DNA of 64,000 nucleotides from Pseudomonas putida (lineage in GTDB: Bacteria > Pseudomonadota > Gammaproteobacteria > Pseudomonadales > Pseudomonadaceae): assembly GCF_005080685.1 (NCBI RefSeq), contig NZ_CP039371.1, positions 372,001 to 436,000 of the forward strand. The letters run 5' to 3'. The position numbers and the translations under genes were made by a program. A model generated the notes under the pieces. That model was not told the origin of the DNA. It made no database searches and was given only the letters and a program-made list of their open reading frames with translations. The first letter of the stretch is position 1; the number at the start of each line of letters is the position of its first letter. This document shows, piece after piece, positions 45,283 through 56,692 of the stretch.

Positions 45283-46908
45283 TCAGGTCCGGAACCGCGC
45301 CACCAAGCCATTCAGGTCGACCGCCAGGCGCGACAGCTCGGCACTCGCCGCGCTGGTCTGATGCGCGCCTGTGGCGCTCTGCACCGACAGGTCGTTGATG
45401 TTCACCAGGTTGCGGTCCACTTCCCGCGCCACCTGGGCCTGCTCTTCCGCGGCGCTTGCGATCACCAGGTTGCGTTCGTTGATCTGCGCCACCGCTCCGG
45501 CGATGGTGTCCAGCGCCAGGCCTGCGCCCTTGGCGATGTTCAGCGTCGACTCGGCGCGCTCGGTGCTGGTGCGCATCGATTCCACCGCCTCGGTGGTGCC
45601 GCCCTGGATGCTGCCGATCATGCGCTCGATCTCGCTGGTCGACTGCTGGGTGCGGTGGGCCAGTGCGCGTACCTCGTCGGCCACCACGGCAAAGCCACGG
45701 CCCGCCTCGCCAGCACGTGCCGCTTCGATCGCGGCGTTGAGCGCCAGCAGGTTGGTCTGGTCGGCCAGGCCGCGGATCACGTCCAGTACCTTGCCGATGT
45801 CGCGCGACTGCTCGGCCAGGTGGGTGATGAGCTTGGCGGTGGCCTGCACATCGCCGCTCATGCGCTCGATGGCGCCGACGGTTTCCATGACCAGGTCACG
45901 GCCATCGCCGGCCGAACGGCTGGCATCGCTGGAGGCTTCGGAAGTGCTCACGGCGTTGCGCGCCACTTCTTCAACGGCGCTGGTCATTTCCGTGACAGCC
46001 GTGGCGGCCTGCTCGATTTCGTTGTTCTGCTGCTGCAGGCCGCGGGCGCTTTCGTCGGTGACCGCGTTGAGCTCTTCGGCCGCCGAGGCCAACTGGGTGG
46101 CCGAGCCGGAGATCTGATGCAGGGTCTCGCGCAGCTTGTCCTGCATGCGAGCCATGGCGCGCAGCAGGCGCGCCGCTTCGTCGGTGCCGTCGGCGTTGAT
46201 GCTGTGGGTCAGGTCGCCGTCGGCGATCTGTTCGGCGGCCTTGAGCGCGTCGTCGATGGGTTTGACGATGCTGCGGGTCAACAGGAAGGCACAGAGGAAG
46301 GTCAGCACCGTGGCGGCCACCAGCAGGCCGATGACCAGGGCGAAGGCGGCGCCATACTGGCTGGCAGCCGTGGCGTTGGTTTCGCGGGTCTGCTCGGTGT
46401 TGATGCGCACCAGGGTGTCCATGACCTGGTTGATCTGCTCGGAGTTGGCCTGCACCTCGGTGTTGATCAGCGCACGCAATTCTTCCGTCTTGCCAGCCTG
46501 GTTCAAGCTGCGCATGCGCGATTCGAGCTGGCGATACTGGTTGAGCAATTGCACGTACTGTTCATAGGCGGCCCGCTCGTCGGCGGCGGCGATCAGCGGC
46601 TCGTAGGTGCGGCGGGCGTTGTCGATCTGGCCGTTGCGCTGCTCCAGCAGGTTGAGGATCTCTTGCTGGCTCTGCGCTTCGCGGTTGAGCAGCAGGCGGA
46701 ACGACAGGGTGCGCAGGCGCAGGTTCAGCGCGGTCAGTTCGTCGAGGGCCTTGATGCTGGGTACGCTGATCTTTTCGATCGTGACGCCTGCCTGTCGGAT
46801 GTTGCCCATTTGCATGAGCGAGAAGATACCGAGGCCAAGCATCAGCACGCCGATCAAGGCGAACCCGAGTAGCGCGCGCGGGGCGATATTCATGTTGCGT
46901 AAGGACAT
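45283..46908 (-). CDS. Methyl-accepting chemotaxis protein
   Basis: A 541-aa chemoreceptor. TM1 lies at about 10-30. A roughly 155-residue helical periplasmic domain of the four-helix-bundle kind follows. TM2 lies at about 187-210, a HAMP domain at about 212-265, and a long cytoplasmic coiled coil after that. The tip is [24 protein letters not shown]... (about 365-385 onward). No ligand can be assigned. It is flanked by the RAYT/REP cluster and the zapBA-like pair. Confidence 0.92.
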   Translation of the reverse strand: MSLRNMNIAPRALLGFALIGVLMLGLGIFSLMQMGNIRQAGVTIEKISVPSIKALDELTALNLRLRTLSFRLLLNREAQSQQEILNLLEQRNGQIDNARRTYEPLIAAADERAAYEQYVQLLNQYRQLESRMRSLNQAGKTEELRALINTEVQANSEQINQVMDTLVRINTEQTRETNATAASQYGAAFALVIGLLVAATVLTFLCAFLLTRSIVKPIDDALKAAEQIADGDLTHSINADGTDEAARLLRAMARMQDKLRETLHQISGSATQLASAAEELNAVTDESARGLQQQNNEIEQAATAVTEMTSAVEEVARNAVSTSEASSDASRSAGDGRDLVMETVGAIERMSGDVQATAKLITHLAEQSRDIGKVLDVIRGLADQTNLLALNAAIEAARAGEAGRGFAVVADEVRALAHRTQQSTSEIERMIGSIQGGTTEAVESMRTSTERAESTLNIAKGAGLALDTIAGAVAQINERNLVIASAAEEQAQVAREVDRNLVNINDLSVQSATGAHQTSAASAELSRLAVDLNGLVARFRT

Positions 46909-47189
46909 GGAAAGGATCCAGACAAGGGGTAGAGGGAGGCGCGGTCAGTACGACGAAATATGACTCACCTCGCTATCGGTCGTGACCGAGCGGTCTTGAG
47001 GCTGGCCGAAAAAAATATAAGGGTGCTATCTAAATACTCGACCGGCGGTTGATCCGTGCCGGAACAAGGGGGCGCTTGACCTGTCAATCTGCGCAGGGCT
47101 TTTTGCCTTGTGAATCCGATATTTAATGGCGGGGGTTCGCGCTTTTCTTTATCGTGTGCGCCCTTTGCAACAACCCGAGATCTGCCCCC
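46909..47189. other. Divergent gap between the chemoreceptor and the zapB-like gene
   Basis: 281 bp, moderately AT-rich around 47000-47130, carrying both promoters by position. No specific site was identified. Confidence 0.4.
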
Positions 47190-47420
47190 ATGTTGGAAGC
47201 CTCCCTGAATCAACTCGAGCAACTGGTCAGCGACCTGATGCACAAGAATGCTCAACTCACCGAGCAGAACACCGCCCTCGGCCAGGAACTGGCCCAGGCC
47301 AAGGAAGAAAACGAGACCCTGCAATTGTCGTTGATGGAGCAGGAAGAGAAGCACGGCGCTACCGCTGCGCGTATCCAGGCGCTGGTCGAACGCGCCAGCG
47401 CAGGCGTCGTCGGCGCATGA
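47190..47420 (+). CDS. ZapB-like coiled-coil protein (TIGR02449 type)
   Basis: A 76-aa heptad-rich coiled coil (LEASLNQLEQLVSDLMHKNAQLTEQNTALGQELAQAKEENE). Proteins of this type precede zapA in pseudomonads and are thought to act in Z-ring organisation. Its TGA overlaps the next gene's ATG (ATGA). The start ATG at 47190 is the first that begins the coiled coil. See the finding on a possible second copy. Confidence 0.8.
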   Translation: MLEASLNQLEQLVSDLMHKNAQLTEQNTALGQELAQAKEENETLQLSLMEQEEKHGATAARIQALVERASAGVVGA

Positions 47421-47719
47421 GACTGCAAGCGCAGCCGATCAATGTCGTGTCGATCCTGGGCAGCGACTACTCGATCAAGGCGCCCGAAGGCCAGGAAGAG
47501 ACCCTGGCGCAGGCGGTGCGGATGCTCAACACCGCCCTGGCCGAAACCAAGCGTCAGTACCCGACGCTGATTGGCGACAAGCTGCTGGTGCTGGCGGCCC
47601 TGAACCTGTGTTCCAAGCAGGTCGAGCTGCAGAAGGAACACCAGCAGACCCTCGAGCGTACCCAGGCACAGATCGATGCCACGGTGGACGCCATCGTCCG
47701 GACCATCGCCGAGCAATAG
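47417..47719 (+). CDS. ZapA-like cell-division protein
   Basis: A 100-aa protein with the ZapA layout: an N-terminal beta-strand head (INVVSILGSDYSIKAPEGQEETLAQAVRMLNTALAE), a KLLVLAALNLCSKQVEL helix, and a C-terminal coiled coil. ZapA promotes FtsZ bundling. The sequence looks diverged from the standard Pseudomonas ZapA as remembered, and no 6S RNA gene follows here, so this may be a paralogue. Confidence 0.78.
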   Translation: MRLQAQPINVVSILGSDYSIKAPEGQEETLAQAVRMLNTALAETKRQYPTLIGDKLLVLAALNLCSKQVELQKEHQQTLERTQAQIDATVDAIVRTIAEQ

Positions 47720-47734
47720 GTCTGGCAGCGATCC

Positions 47735-47810
47735 CTTGTAGGAGCGGGTTCACCCGCGAAGGCGATGGCGAATTCACTGCCGCCTTCGCGGGTAAACCCG
47801 CGCCTACAGG
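47735..47810. repeat. REP pair
   Basis: An inverted pair of GTAGGAGCGGGTTCACCCGCG / CGCGGGTAAACCCGCGCCTAC units around GCGATGGCGAATTCACTGCC. Confidence 0.88.
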
Positions 47811-47823
47811 TCGCGAGGGTTGT

Positions 47824-48867
47824 TCAGGCGCCGAGGATGCTGCGGATATCCGCAGCCAGCTCCCGCACCCGCGCCTCTTCGGTATCCCACGAGCACATGA
47901 ACCGCGCACCGCCGCTACCGATGAAGGTATAGAAGCGCCAGCCTTTATTGCGCAATGCTTCGAGGGCGTGCTCGGGCATCTGCAGGAACACCCCGTTGGC
48001 TTCCACCGGGAACATCAGCTCGACCCCGGGCAAATCCGCCACCAACGACGCCAACAACTGCGCGCAATGGTTGGCATGGGCCGCATGGCGCAACCAGGCG
48101 CCGCCTTCCAGCAGGCCGACCCAGGGCGCGGACAGGAAGCGCATCTTCGAGGCCAACTGCCCTGCCTGCTTGCAGCGGTAGTCGAAGTCCTCGGCCAGCT
48201 CGCGGTTGAAGAACAGGATCGCCTCGCCCACCGCCATGCCGTTCTTGGTACCCCCGAAGCACAACACATCGATACCTGACTTCCAGCTCAGCTCGGCCGG
48301 CGTGCAGCCGAGGAACGAGCAGGCATTGCTGAAGCGCGCGCCGTCCATGTGCAGGTTAAGGCCCAGCTCCTTGCAGGTGGCGCTGATCGCCTTGAGCTCG
48401 TCGGGGCGGTAGGCGGTGCCCACTTCGGTGGCCTGGGTGAGCGTGACCACGCGCGGCTTGGGGTAGTGGATGTCCTGGCGCTTGAGCGCTACCTCACGAA
48501 TAGACTCGGGCGTCAGCTTGCCGTTGACGCTGGGCGCGGTCAGCAGCTTGGAGCCGTTGGAGAAGAACTCCGGTGCGCCGCATTCGTCGGTTTCGACGTG
48601 GGCCGTCTCGGAGCAGATGACGCTGTGGTAGCTCTGGCACAGCGAGGCCAGGGCCAGGGAATTGGCGGCGGTGCCGTTGAAGGCGAAGAACACCTCGCAG
48701 TCGGTTTCGAACAGTTGCCGGAAGTACTCGGAGGCGCGCGCGGTCCACTGGTCGTCGCCGTAGGCGCGTTCGTGGCCATGATTGGCCTTTTCCATCGCCG
48801 CCCAGGCTTGCGGGCAGATGCCGGAATAGTTGTCGCTGGCGAATTGCTGGTTGTTGTTGTCGGTCAT
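47824..48867 (-). CDS. ltaE: Low-specificity L-threonine aldolase
   Basis: A 347-aa PLP enzyme that splits L-threonine (and allo-threonine) to glycine and acetaldehyde. PLP is bound at Lys208 in CFGGTKNG, with HMDGARFSNA and the AHVETDE block upstream. It links to the glycine node of this region beside glyA. The ATG at 48867 is chosen because the family starts just before SDNYSGICP; codons upstream run through a REP. Confidence 0.93.
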   Translation of the reverse strand: MTDNNNQQFASDNYSGICPQAWAAMEKANHGHERAYGDDQWTARASEYFRQLFETDCEVFFAFNGTAANSLALASLCQSYHSVICSETAHVETDECGAPEFFSNGSKLLTAPSVNGKLTPESIREVALKRQDIHYPKPRVVTLTQATEVGTAYRPDELKAISATCKELGLNLHMDGARFSNACSFLGCTPAELSWKSGIDVLCFGGTKNGMAVGEAILFFNRELAEDFDYRCKQAGQLASKMRFLSAPWVGLLEGGAWLRHAAHANHCAQLLASLVADLPGVELMFPVEANGVFLQMPEHALEALRNKGWRFYTFIGSGGARFMCSWDTEEARVRELAADIRSILGA

Positions 48868-49168
48868 CACAGCGGTCCTTTTTACGACGCAGAACCGCAC
48901 TCTAAACCATCGATTCGGCGGTTGCCTATACAAGTTGCCAGGTCCGGCCCTTTCGCGGGTAAACCCGCTCCTACAGAGGTCGCGCAGTACCTGTAGGAGC
49001 GGGTTTACCCGCGAAAGGGCCAGCCCAGGCACGCCACTTCAACGAATGTCGTAAACGCGCCATTGCAAGGCGTGCGCAGGCATCTGACCCACCCCGGCCA
49101 GTCATACCATCGCCACAAAGGGCCACAGTGCCCTACGACAAAAAACGATCGCTGCCGGGAGATACACG
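48868..49168. promoter_or_regulatory. Divergent ltaE/glyA region with a REP pair
   Basis: A REP pair fills 48941-49025. Beyond it GAATGTCGTAAACGCG (49045-49060) resembles the TGTCG sites ahead of other betaine genes. GGGAGA precedes the glyA ATG. No riboswitch was recognised. Confidence 0.45.
48941..49025. repeat. REP pair
   Basis: An inverted pair of GCGGGTAAACCCGCTCCTACAG REPs with GGCCCTTT / AAAGGGCC flanks. Confidence 0.9.
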
Positions 49169-50422
<1,254 letters not shown>

Positions 50423-50437
50423 GTGGAGTAAACGACC

Positions 50438-51688
50438 ATGCAACGCTACTCGGGCTTCGGCCTCTTCAAACACTCCCTCAGCCACCACGAAAACTGGCAG
50501 CGCATGTGGCGCACGCCGACCCCCAAGAAGGTCTACGACGTGGTCATCGTCGGCGGTGGCGGCCATGGCCTGGCCACGGCCTACTACCTGGCCAAGGAAC
50601 ACGGCATCACCAACGTCGCGGTGATCGAGAAGGGTTATCTGGGCGGCGGCAACACCGCCCGTAATACCACCATCGTGCGTTCCAACTACCTGTGGGACGA
50701 ATCGGCGCACCTGTACGAGCACGCCATGAAGCTGTGGGAGGGGCTGTCCCAGGACCTCAACTACAACGTGATGTTCTCCCAGCGCGGTGTCTACAACCTG
50801 TGCCACACCCTGCAGGACATGCGTGATTCCGAGCGCCGCGTGAGTGCCAACCGCCTCAACGGCGTCGATGGCGAGCTGCTCAACACCGCCCAGGTCGCGG
50901 CCGAAATCCCCTACCTGGACTGCTCGAAGAACACCCGCTACCCGATCCTCGGCGCCACCGTTCAGCGCCGTGGCGGCGTCGCCCGTCACGATGCCGTGGC
51001 CTGGGGCTTCGCCCGCGCCGCCGACGCCCTGGGCGTGGACCTGATCCAACAGACCGAAGTCATCGGTTTCCGCAAGGAAAACGGCGCGGTGATCGGTGTC
51101 GAAACCAACAAGGGTTTCATCGGCGCCAAGCGCGTCGGCGTGGTCACCGCCGGTAATTCCGGGCACATGGCCAAGCTGGCCGGCTTCCGTCTGCCGCTGG
51201 AATCGCACCCGCTGCAAGCCCTGGTGTCGGAGCCGATCAAGCCGATCATCGACAGCGTGATCATGTCCAACGCCGTGCACGGCTACATCAGCCAGTCCGA
51301 CAAGGGCGACCTGGTGATCGGTGCCGGTATCGACAGCTGGGTCGGCTATGGCCAGCGCGGTTCGTACCCGGTCATCGAGCACACCCTGCAGGCGATCGTC
51401 GAGATGTTCCCGAACCTCTCGCGCGTACGCATGAACCGCCAGTGGGGCGGCATCGTCGATACCACCCCGGACGCTTGCCCGATCATTTCCAAGACGCCGG
51501 TCAAGAACATGTTCTTCAACTGCGGCTGGGGCACTGGCGGCTTCAAGGCCACCCCAGGTTCGGGCAACGTCTTCGCGGCGAGCCTGGCCAAGGGCGAGAT
51601 GCACCCGCTGGCCGCGCCTTTCTCCATCGACCGTTTCTACAACGGCGCGCTGATCGACGAACACGGCGCCGCTGCCGTCGCCCACTAA
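50438..51688 (+). CDS. soxB: Sarcosine oxidase beta subunit
   Basis: A 416-aa FAD-dependent subunit. The FAD-binding motif [22 protein letters not shown] (two residues beyond 20 omitted from analysis) begins at about residue 30, and [19 protein letters not shown] is the DAO-family continuation. The C-terminal [18 protein letters not shown] and [16 protein letters not shown] complete the fold. It carries the covalent FMN/FAD active site for oxidation of sarcosine to glycine in the four-subunit enzyme. Confidence 0.95.
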   Translation: MQRYSGFGLFKHSLSHHENWQRMWRTPTPKKVYDVVIVGGGGHGLATAYYLAKEHGITNVAVIEKGYLGGGNTARNTTIVRSNYLWDESAHLYEHAMKLWEGLSQDLNYNVMFSQRGVYNLCHTLQDMRDSERRVSANRLNGVDGELLNTAQVAAEIPYLDCSKNTRYPILGATVQRRGGVARHDAVAWGFARAADALGVDLIQQTEVIGFRKENGAVIGVETNKGFIGAKRVGVVTAGNSGHMAKLAGFRLPLESHPLQALVSEPIKPIIDSVIMSNAVHGYISQSDKGDLVIGAGIDSWVGYGQRGSYPVIEHTLQAIVEMFPNLSRVRMNRQWGGIVDTTPDACPIISKTPVKNMFFNCGWGTGGFKATPGSGNVFAASLAKGEMHPLAAPFSIDRFYNGALIDEHGAAAVAH

Positions 51689-51702
51689 CCGGAGCCACCG
51701 TC

Positions 51703-52038
51703 ATGTTGCAAATTTTCTGTCCCCATTGCGGCGAGCTGCGCTCCGAAGAAGAGTTCCACGCCTCTGGCCAGGCGCACATCGCCCGCCCGCTGGACCCTGC
51801 TGCCTGCTCCGACGAGGAGTGGGGCACCTACATGTTCTTCCGCGACAACCCGCGCGGCATTCACCACGAACTGTGGGACCACGTCGCCGGCTGCCGTCAG
51901 TACTTCAACGTCACCCGTGACACGGTGACCTACGAAATTCTCGAAACCTACAAGATTGGCGAGAAGCCGCAGGTGACCGCGGCCGGCAAGCCAAGCAGCG
52001 CACCGTCGACCGTCAAAGGCCAAGGGGAAAAAGTATGA
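51703..52038 (+). CDS. soxD: Sarcosine oxidase delta subunit
   Basis: A 111-aa zinc subunit with CPHCG at residues 6-10 and further ligands in the family positions (His, Cys64 in AGCRQYFNV). MFFRDNPRGIHHELWDH is the family signature. Its stop overlaps soxA by 4 nt (ATGA), so the chains are made together. Confidence 0.94.
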   Translation: MLQIFCPHCGELRSEEEFHASGQAHIARPLDPAACSDEEWGTYMFFRDNPRGIHHELWDHVAGCRQYFNVTRDTVTYEILETYKIGEKPQVTAAGKPSSAPSTVKGQGEKV

Positions 52039-55000
52039 GCCAGACCTATCGCCTCGCCAGCGGCGGCCGTATCGACCGCAGCAAGGTCCTGAACTTCAGC
52101 TTCAACGGCAAGAGCTACCAAGGCTATGCCGGTGACAGCCTGGCCGCCGCGTTGCTGGCCAACGGCGTCGACATCATCGGCCGCAGCTTCAAGTACTCGC
52201 GTCCGCGCGGCATCATCGCCGCGGGTACCGAAGAGCCGAACGCCATCCTGCAGATCGGCTCCAGCGAAGCCACCCAGGTCCCCAACGTGCGTGCTACCCA
52301 GCAGGCCCTCTACGCAGGCCTGGTGGCAACCAGCACCAACGGCTGGCCGAACGTCAACAACGACGTCATGGGCATCCTCGGCAAGGTCGGCGGCAGCATG
52401 ATGCCGCCGGGCTTCTACTACAAAACCTTCATGTACCCGAAATCGTTCTGGATGACTTACGAGAAGTACATCCGCAAAGCCGCAGGCCTTGGCCGTGCGC
52501 CGCTGCAGAACGACCCGGACAGCTACGACTACATGAACCAGCACTGCGACGTGCTGATCGTCGGCGCAGGTCCCGCGGGCCTTGCCGCTGCACTGGCGGC
52601 CGCCCGTAGCGGTGCCCGCGTGATCCTGGCCGACGAACAGGAAGAGTTCGGCGGCAGCCTGCTCGACACCCGCGAGACCCTCGACGGCAAGCCTGCTACC
52701 GACTGGGTCAACGCCGTGGTCAAGGAGTTGGAAAGCCTGCCGGAAGTGACCCTGCTGCCACGCGCCACGGTCAACGGCTACCACGACCACAACTTCCTGA
52801 CCATCCACGAGCGCCTCACCGACCACCTGGGCGACCGTGCACCGATCGGCCAGGTGCGCCACCGCGTCCACCGAGTGCGTGCCAAGCGCGTGGTACTGGC
52901 TGCCGGTGCCCACGAGCGTCCGCTGGTCTATGGCAACAACGACGTGCCGGGCAACATGCTCGCCGGTGCCGTGTCCACCTACGTGCGCCGCTACGGCGTG
53001 GCGCCGGGCCGCAAGCTGGTGCTGTCGACCAACAACGACCATGCCTACCGCGCCGCGCTGGACTGGCACGACGCCGGCCTGCAAGTGGTCGCCATCGCCG
53101 ACGCCCGCCACAACCCGCGTGGTTCGCTGGTCGAGGAAGCCCGTGCCAAGGGCATTCGCATCCTCACCTCCAGCGCCGTGATCGAGGCCAAGGGCAGCAA
53201 GCACGTCACCGGCGCCCGCGTGGCCGCCATCGATGTGCAGGCGCATAAAGTCACCAGCCCAGGCGAAGTCCTCGACTGCGACCTGATCGCCACCTCCGGC
53301 GGCTACAGCCCGATCGTGCACCTGGCCTCGCACCTGGGCGGTCGCCCGGTATGGCGCGAAGACATCCTCGGCTTCGTGCCGGGCGATGCCCCGCAAAAAC
53401 GTGAGTGCGTTGGCGGCGTCAATGGCGTCTACGCCCTGGGCGACGTGATCGCCGACGGTTTCGAAGGCGGCGCCCGTGCAGCCACCGAAGCCGGCTTCAA
53501 GGCCACTGTCGGCAGCCTGCCGAAAACCGTCGCACGCAAGGAAGAGGCCACCGTGGCGCTGTTCCAGGTGCCGCACGACAAAGGCACTGCCCGCGCACCC
53601 AAGCAGTTCGTCGACCAGCAGAACGACGTCACCGCCGCAGCCATCGAACTGGCCACCCGCGAAGGCTTCGAGTCGGTCGAGCACGTCAAGCGCTACACCG
53701 CGCTGGGCTTCGGCACCGACCAGGGCAAGCTGGGCAACATCAACGGCCTGGCCATCGCCGCTCGCTCGATCGGTATCACCATTCCGGAAATGGGCACCAC
53801 CATGTTCCGCCCCAACTACACGCCGGTGACCTTCGGCGCGGTAGCGGGTCGTCACTGTGGCCACCTGTTCGAGCCTGTGCGCTTCACTGCCCTGCATGCC
53901 TGGCACGTGAAGAACGGCGCCGAATTCGAAGACGTCGGCCAATGGAAGCGCCCTTGGTACTTCCCGAAAGCCGGTGAAGACATCCACACCGCCGTGGCCC
54001 GCGAATGCAAGGCCGTGCGTGACAGCGTGGGCTTCCTGGACGCCTCGACCCTGGGCAAGATCGACATCCAGGGCCCGGATGCCCGCGAGTTCCTCAACCG
54101 CATCTACACCAACGCCTGGACCAAGCTCGACGTGGGCAAGGCCCGCTACGGCCTGATGTGCAAGGAAGACGGCATGGTCTTCGACGACGGCGTGACCGCC
54201 TGCGTCGGCGACAACCACTTCATCATGACCACCACCACCGGCGGCGCCGCCCGTGTGCTGCAGTGGCTGGAGCTGTACCACCAGACCGAATGGCCGGAGA
54301 TGAAGGTGTACTTCACCTCGGTCACCGACCACTGGGCGACCATGACCCTGTCCGGCCCCAACAGCCGCAAGCTGCTCAGCGAGCTGACCGACATCGACAT
54401 GGACAAGGAAGCCTTCCCGTTCATGACCTGGAAGGAAGGCAACGTCGGCGGCGTGCCGGCCCGTGTTTTCCGTATCTCGTTCACCGGTGAGCTGTCATAC
54501 GAGATCAACGTCCAGGCCAACTACGCCATGGGCGTGCTGGAACAGATCATCGAGGCGGGCAAGAAGTACAACCTGACCCCGTACGGCACCGAGACCATGC
54601 ACGTGCTGCGCGCCGAGAAGGGCTTCATCATCGTCGGTCAGGACACCGACGGTTCGATGACGCCGGACGACCTGAACATGAGCTGGTGCGTCGGCCGCAA
54701 CAAGCCGTTCTCGTGGATCGGCCTGCGTGGCATGAACCGTGAGGACTGCGTGCGCGAGGACCGCAAGCAGCTGGTAGGCCTCAAGCCTGTGGATCCGACC
54801 AAATGGCTGCCGGAAGGCGCCCAACTGGTCTTCGATCCGAAGCAACCGATTCCGATGGACATGGTCGGCCACGTCACCTCCAGCTACGCGGCCAACTCCC
54901 TGGGCTATTCGTTCGCCATGGGTGTGGTCAAGGGCGGTCTCAAGCGCATGGGCGAGCGGGTCTACTCGCCGCAGGCCGATGGCAGCGTGATCGAGGCGGA

Positions 55001-55052
55001 AATCGTGTCTTCGGTGTTCTTCGATCCGAAGGGTGAGCGGCAGAACGTTTAA
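52035..55052 (+). CDS. soxA: Sarcosine oxidase alpha subunit
   Basis: A 1005-aa subunit. The N-terminal ferredoxin-like domain (about 20-105) is followed by a Rossmann NAD-binding motif (LIVGAGPAGLAAALAAARSG, about 172). The C-terminal glycine-cleavage T-protein-like domain (about 610-1000; FLNRIYTNAW, MTLSGPNSRKLLSELTD) transfers the methyl carbon to THF. Electrons pass from SoxB. A REP pair separates it from soxG. Confidence 0.96.
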   Translation: MSQTYRLASGGRIDRSKVLNFSFNGKSYQGYAGDSLAAALLANGVDIIGRSFKYSRPRGIIAAGTEEPNAILQIGSSEATQVPNVRATQQALYAGLVATSTNGWPNVNNDVMGILGKVGGSMMPPGFYYKTFMYPKSFWMTYEKYIRKAAGLGRAPLQNDPDSYDYMNQHCDVLIVGAGPAGLAAALAAARSGARVILADEQEEFGGSLLDTRETLDGKPATDWVNAVVKELESLPEVTLLPRATVNGYHDHNFLTIHERLTDHLGDRAPIGQVRHRVHRVRAKRVVLAAGAHERPLVYGNNDVPGNMLAGAVSTYVRRYGVAPGRKLVLSTNNDHAYRAALDWHDAGLQVVAIADARHNPRGSLVEEARAKGIRILTSSAVIEAKGSKHVTGARVAAIDVQAHKVTSPGEVLDCDLIATSGGYSPIVHLASHLGGRPVWREDILGFVPGDAPQKRECVGGVNGVYALGDVIADGFEGGARAATEAGFKATVGSLPKTVARKEEATVALFQVPHDKGTARAPKQFVDQQNDVTAAAIELATREGFESVEHVKRYTALGFGTDQGKLGNINGLAIAARSIGITIPEMGTTMFRPNYTPVTFGAVAGRHCGHLFEPVRFTALHAWHVKNGAEFEDVGQWKRPWYFPKAGEDIHTAVARECKAVRDSVGFLDASTLGKIDIQGPDAREFLNRIYTNAWTKLDVGKARYGLMCKEDGMVFDDGVTACVGDNHFIMTTTTGGAARVLQWLELYHQTEWPEMKVYFTSVTDHWATMTLSGPNSRKLLSELTDIDMDKEAFPFMTWKEGNVGGVPARVFRISFTGELSYEINVQANYAMGVLEQIIEAGKKYNLTPYGTETMHVLRAEKGFIIVGQDTDGSMTPDDLNMSWCVGRNKPFSWIGLRGMNREDCVREDRKQLVGLKPVDPTKWLPEGAQLVFDPKQPIPMDMVGHVTSSYAANSLGYSFAMGVVKGGLKRMGERVYSPQADGSVIEAEIVSSVFFDPKGERQNV

Positions 55053-55085
55053 GGCCCATAGATCGGTCCCGTTGGAATGCAAACC

Positions 55086-55160
55086 CTGTGGGAGCGGGCT
55101 TGTCCCGCGAATGCGATGGCGAGTTCAACGCCCTCTTCGCGGGACAAGCCCGCTCCCACC
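55086..55160. repeat. REP pair inside the sox operon (soxA-soxG gap)
   Basis: GAGCGGGCTTGTCCCGCGAA and its inverse face each other across GCGATGGCGAGTTCAACGCC. It lies in the 129-nt gap between two subunit genes of one enzyme. Confidence 0.9.
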
Positions 55161-55181
55161 CGAATTCAAGGCAGGTAAGAA

Positions 55182-55814
55182 ATGAGCGCTATCAACGTCT
55201 TCCAGCAAAACCCCGGCAGCGATGCCAAGGCCCAGTCGCCACTGCACCACGCCGACCTGGCCAGCCTGGTTGGCAAGGGCCGTAAGAACGCGGGCGTGAC
55301 CCTGCGTGAACGCAAGTTCCTCGGCCACCTGACCCTGCGTGGCGACGGCCACGACCCGGAATTCGCCGCAGGCGTGCACAAGGCCCTGGGCCTGGAGCTG
55401 CCGGTGGCCCTGACCGTGGTCGCCAACGCCGAGATGTCGCTGCAATGGGTCGGCCCCGACGAGTGGCTGCTGATCGTCCCCGGTGGCCAGGAAGTGGCCG
55501 TCGAGCAAAAGCTGCGTGCCGCCCTCGAAGGCCAGCACATCCAGGTGGTCAACGTCAGCGGCGGGCAGAGCCTGCTGGAACTGCGCGGCCCGAACGTGCG
55601 CGAAGTGCTGATGAAATCCACCAGCTATGACGTGCACCCGAACAACTTCCCGGTCGGCAAGGCCGTCGGCACCGTGTTCGCCAAGTCGCAACTGGTGATC
55701 CGCCGCACCGCCGAGGACACCTGGGAGCTGGTGATCCGTCGTAGCTTCGCCGACTACTGGTGGCTGTGGCTGCAGGACGCTTCGGCCGAATACGGCTTGA
55801 GCATCGAGGCCTGA
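55182..55814 (+). CDS. soxG: Sarcosine oxidase gamma subunit
   Basis: A 210-aa subunit resembling a T-protein half (HAEMSLQWVGPDEWLLIVPGG-like, NVSGGQSLLELRGPNVREVLMKS, NNFPVGKAVGTVFAKSQLVI). It completes the heterotetramer. It starts 22 nt after a REP pair and ends 11 nt before purU. Confidence 0.93.
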   Translation: MSAINVFQQNPGSDAKAQSPLHHADLASLVGKGRKNAGVTLRERKFLGHLTLRGDGHDPEFAAGVHKALGLELPVALTVVANAEMSLQWVGPDEWLLIVPGGQEVAVEQKLRAALEGQHIQVVNVSGGQSLLELRGPNVREVLMKSTSYDVHPNNFPVGKAVGTVFAKSQLVIRRTAEDTWELVIRRSFADYWWLWLQDASAEYGLSIEA

Positions 55815-55825
55815 GGAGAACGAAC

Positions 55826-56683
55826 ATGAGTCGGGCACCGGATACCTGGATTCTCACCGCCGACTGCCCGAGCATGCTCGGCACCGTCGACGTGGTGACG
55901 CGTTACCTCTTCGAGCAGCGCTGCTACGTCACCGAGCACCACTCCTTCGACGACCGCCTGTCGGGGCGCTTCTTCATTCGCGTGGAGTTCCGCCAGCCGG
56001 ATGATTTCGACGAGGCGGGCTTTCGCGCAGGCCTTGCCGAGCGTAGCGATGCGTTCGGCATGACCTTCGAGTTGACCGCCCCGAATCACCGCCCCAAGGT
56101 GGTGATCATGGTGTCGAAGGCCGATCACTGCCTGAACGACCTGCTGTATCGCCAGCGCATCGGCCAGTTGGGCATGGACGTGGTCGCGGTGGTGTCCAAC
56201 CACCCAGACCTCGAGCCGCTGGCGCAGTGGCACAAGATTCCCTACTACCACTTCGCCCTCGACCCCAAGGACAAGGCGGGACAAGAGCGCAAGGTGCTGC
56301 AGGTGATCGAGGAGACCGGCGCCGAGCTGGTGATCCTTGCCCGTTACATGCAGGTGTTGTCGCCTGAGCTGTGCCGGCGCCTGGACGGTTGGGCGATCAA
56401 CATCCATCACTCGTTGTTGCCAGGGTTCAAGGGCGCCAAGCCTTATCACCAGGCCTACAACAAGGGCGTGAAGATGGTCGGCGCCACGGCGCACTACATC
56501 AACAACGACCTCGACGAAGGGCCGATCATCGCCCAGGGCGTCGAGGTGGTGGACCACAGCCATTACCCGGAAGACCTGATCGCCAAAGGCCGCGACATCG
56601 AGTGCCTGACGCTGGCGCGCGCGGTGGGGTATCACATCGAGCGGCGGGTGTTCCTCAACGCCAACCGGACGGTCGTTCTCTAA
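55826..56683 (+). CDS. purU: Formyltetrahydrofolate deformylase
   Basis: A 285-aa enzyme that hydrolyses 10-formyl-THF to formate and THF. It has an N-terminal ACT domain (about 7-80, ADCPSMLGTVDVVTRYLFEQ). A formyltransferase-like domain follows, with the catalytic Asn-His-Asp pattern in WAINIHHSLLPGFKGAKPYHQA and NNDLDEGPIIAQ. It recycles THF loaded with C1 units from sarcosine oxidation. The ATG at 55826 has GAGGAGAACGA ahead. Confidence 0.95.
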   Translation: MSRAPDTWILTADCPSMLGTVDVVTRYLFEQRCYVTEHHSFDDRLSGRFFIRVEFRQPDDFDEAGFRAGLAERSDAFGMTFELTAPNHRPKVVIMVSKADHCLNDLLYRQRIGQLGMDVVAVVSNHPDLEPLAQWHKIPYYHFALDPKDKAGQERKVLQVIEETGAELVILARYMQVLSPELCRRLDGWAINIHHSLLPGFKGAKPYHQAYNKGVKMVGATAHYINNDLDEGPIIAQGVEVVDHSHYPEDLIAKGRDIECLTLARAVGYHIERRVFLNANRTVVL

Positions 56684-56692
56684 CGCCTATAC

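Noticed and set aside
48868..49168. Glycine riboswitch ahead of glyA
   Set aside because: No aptamer-like conserved blocks were seen; the space is mostly a REP pair.
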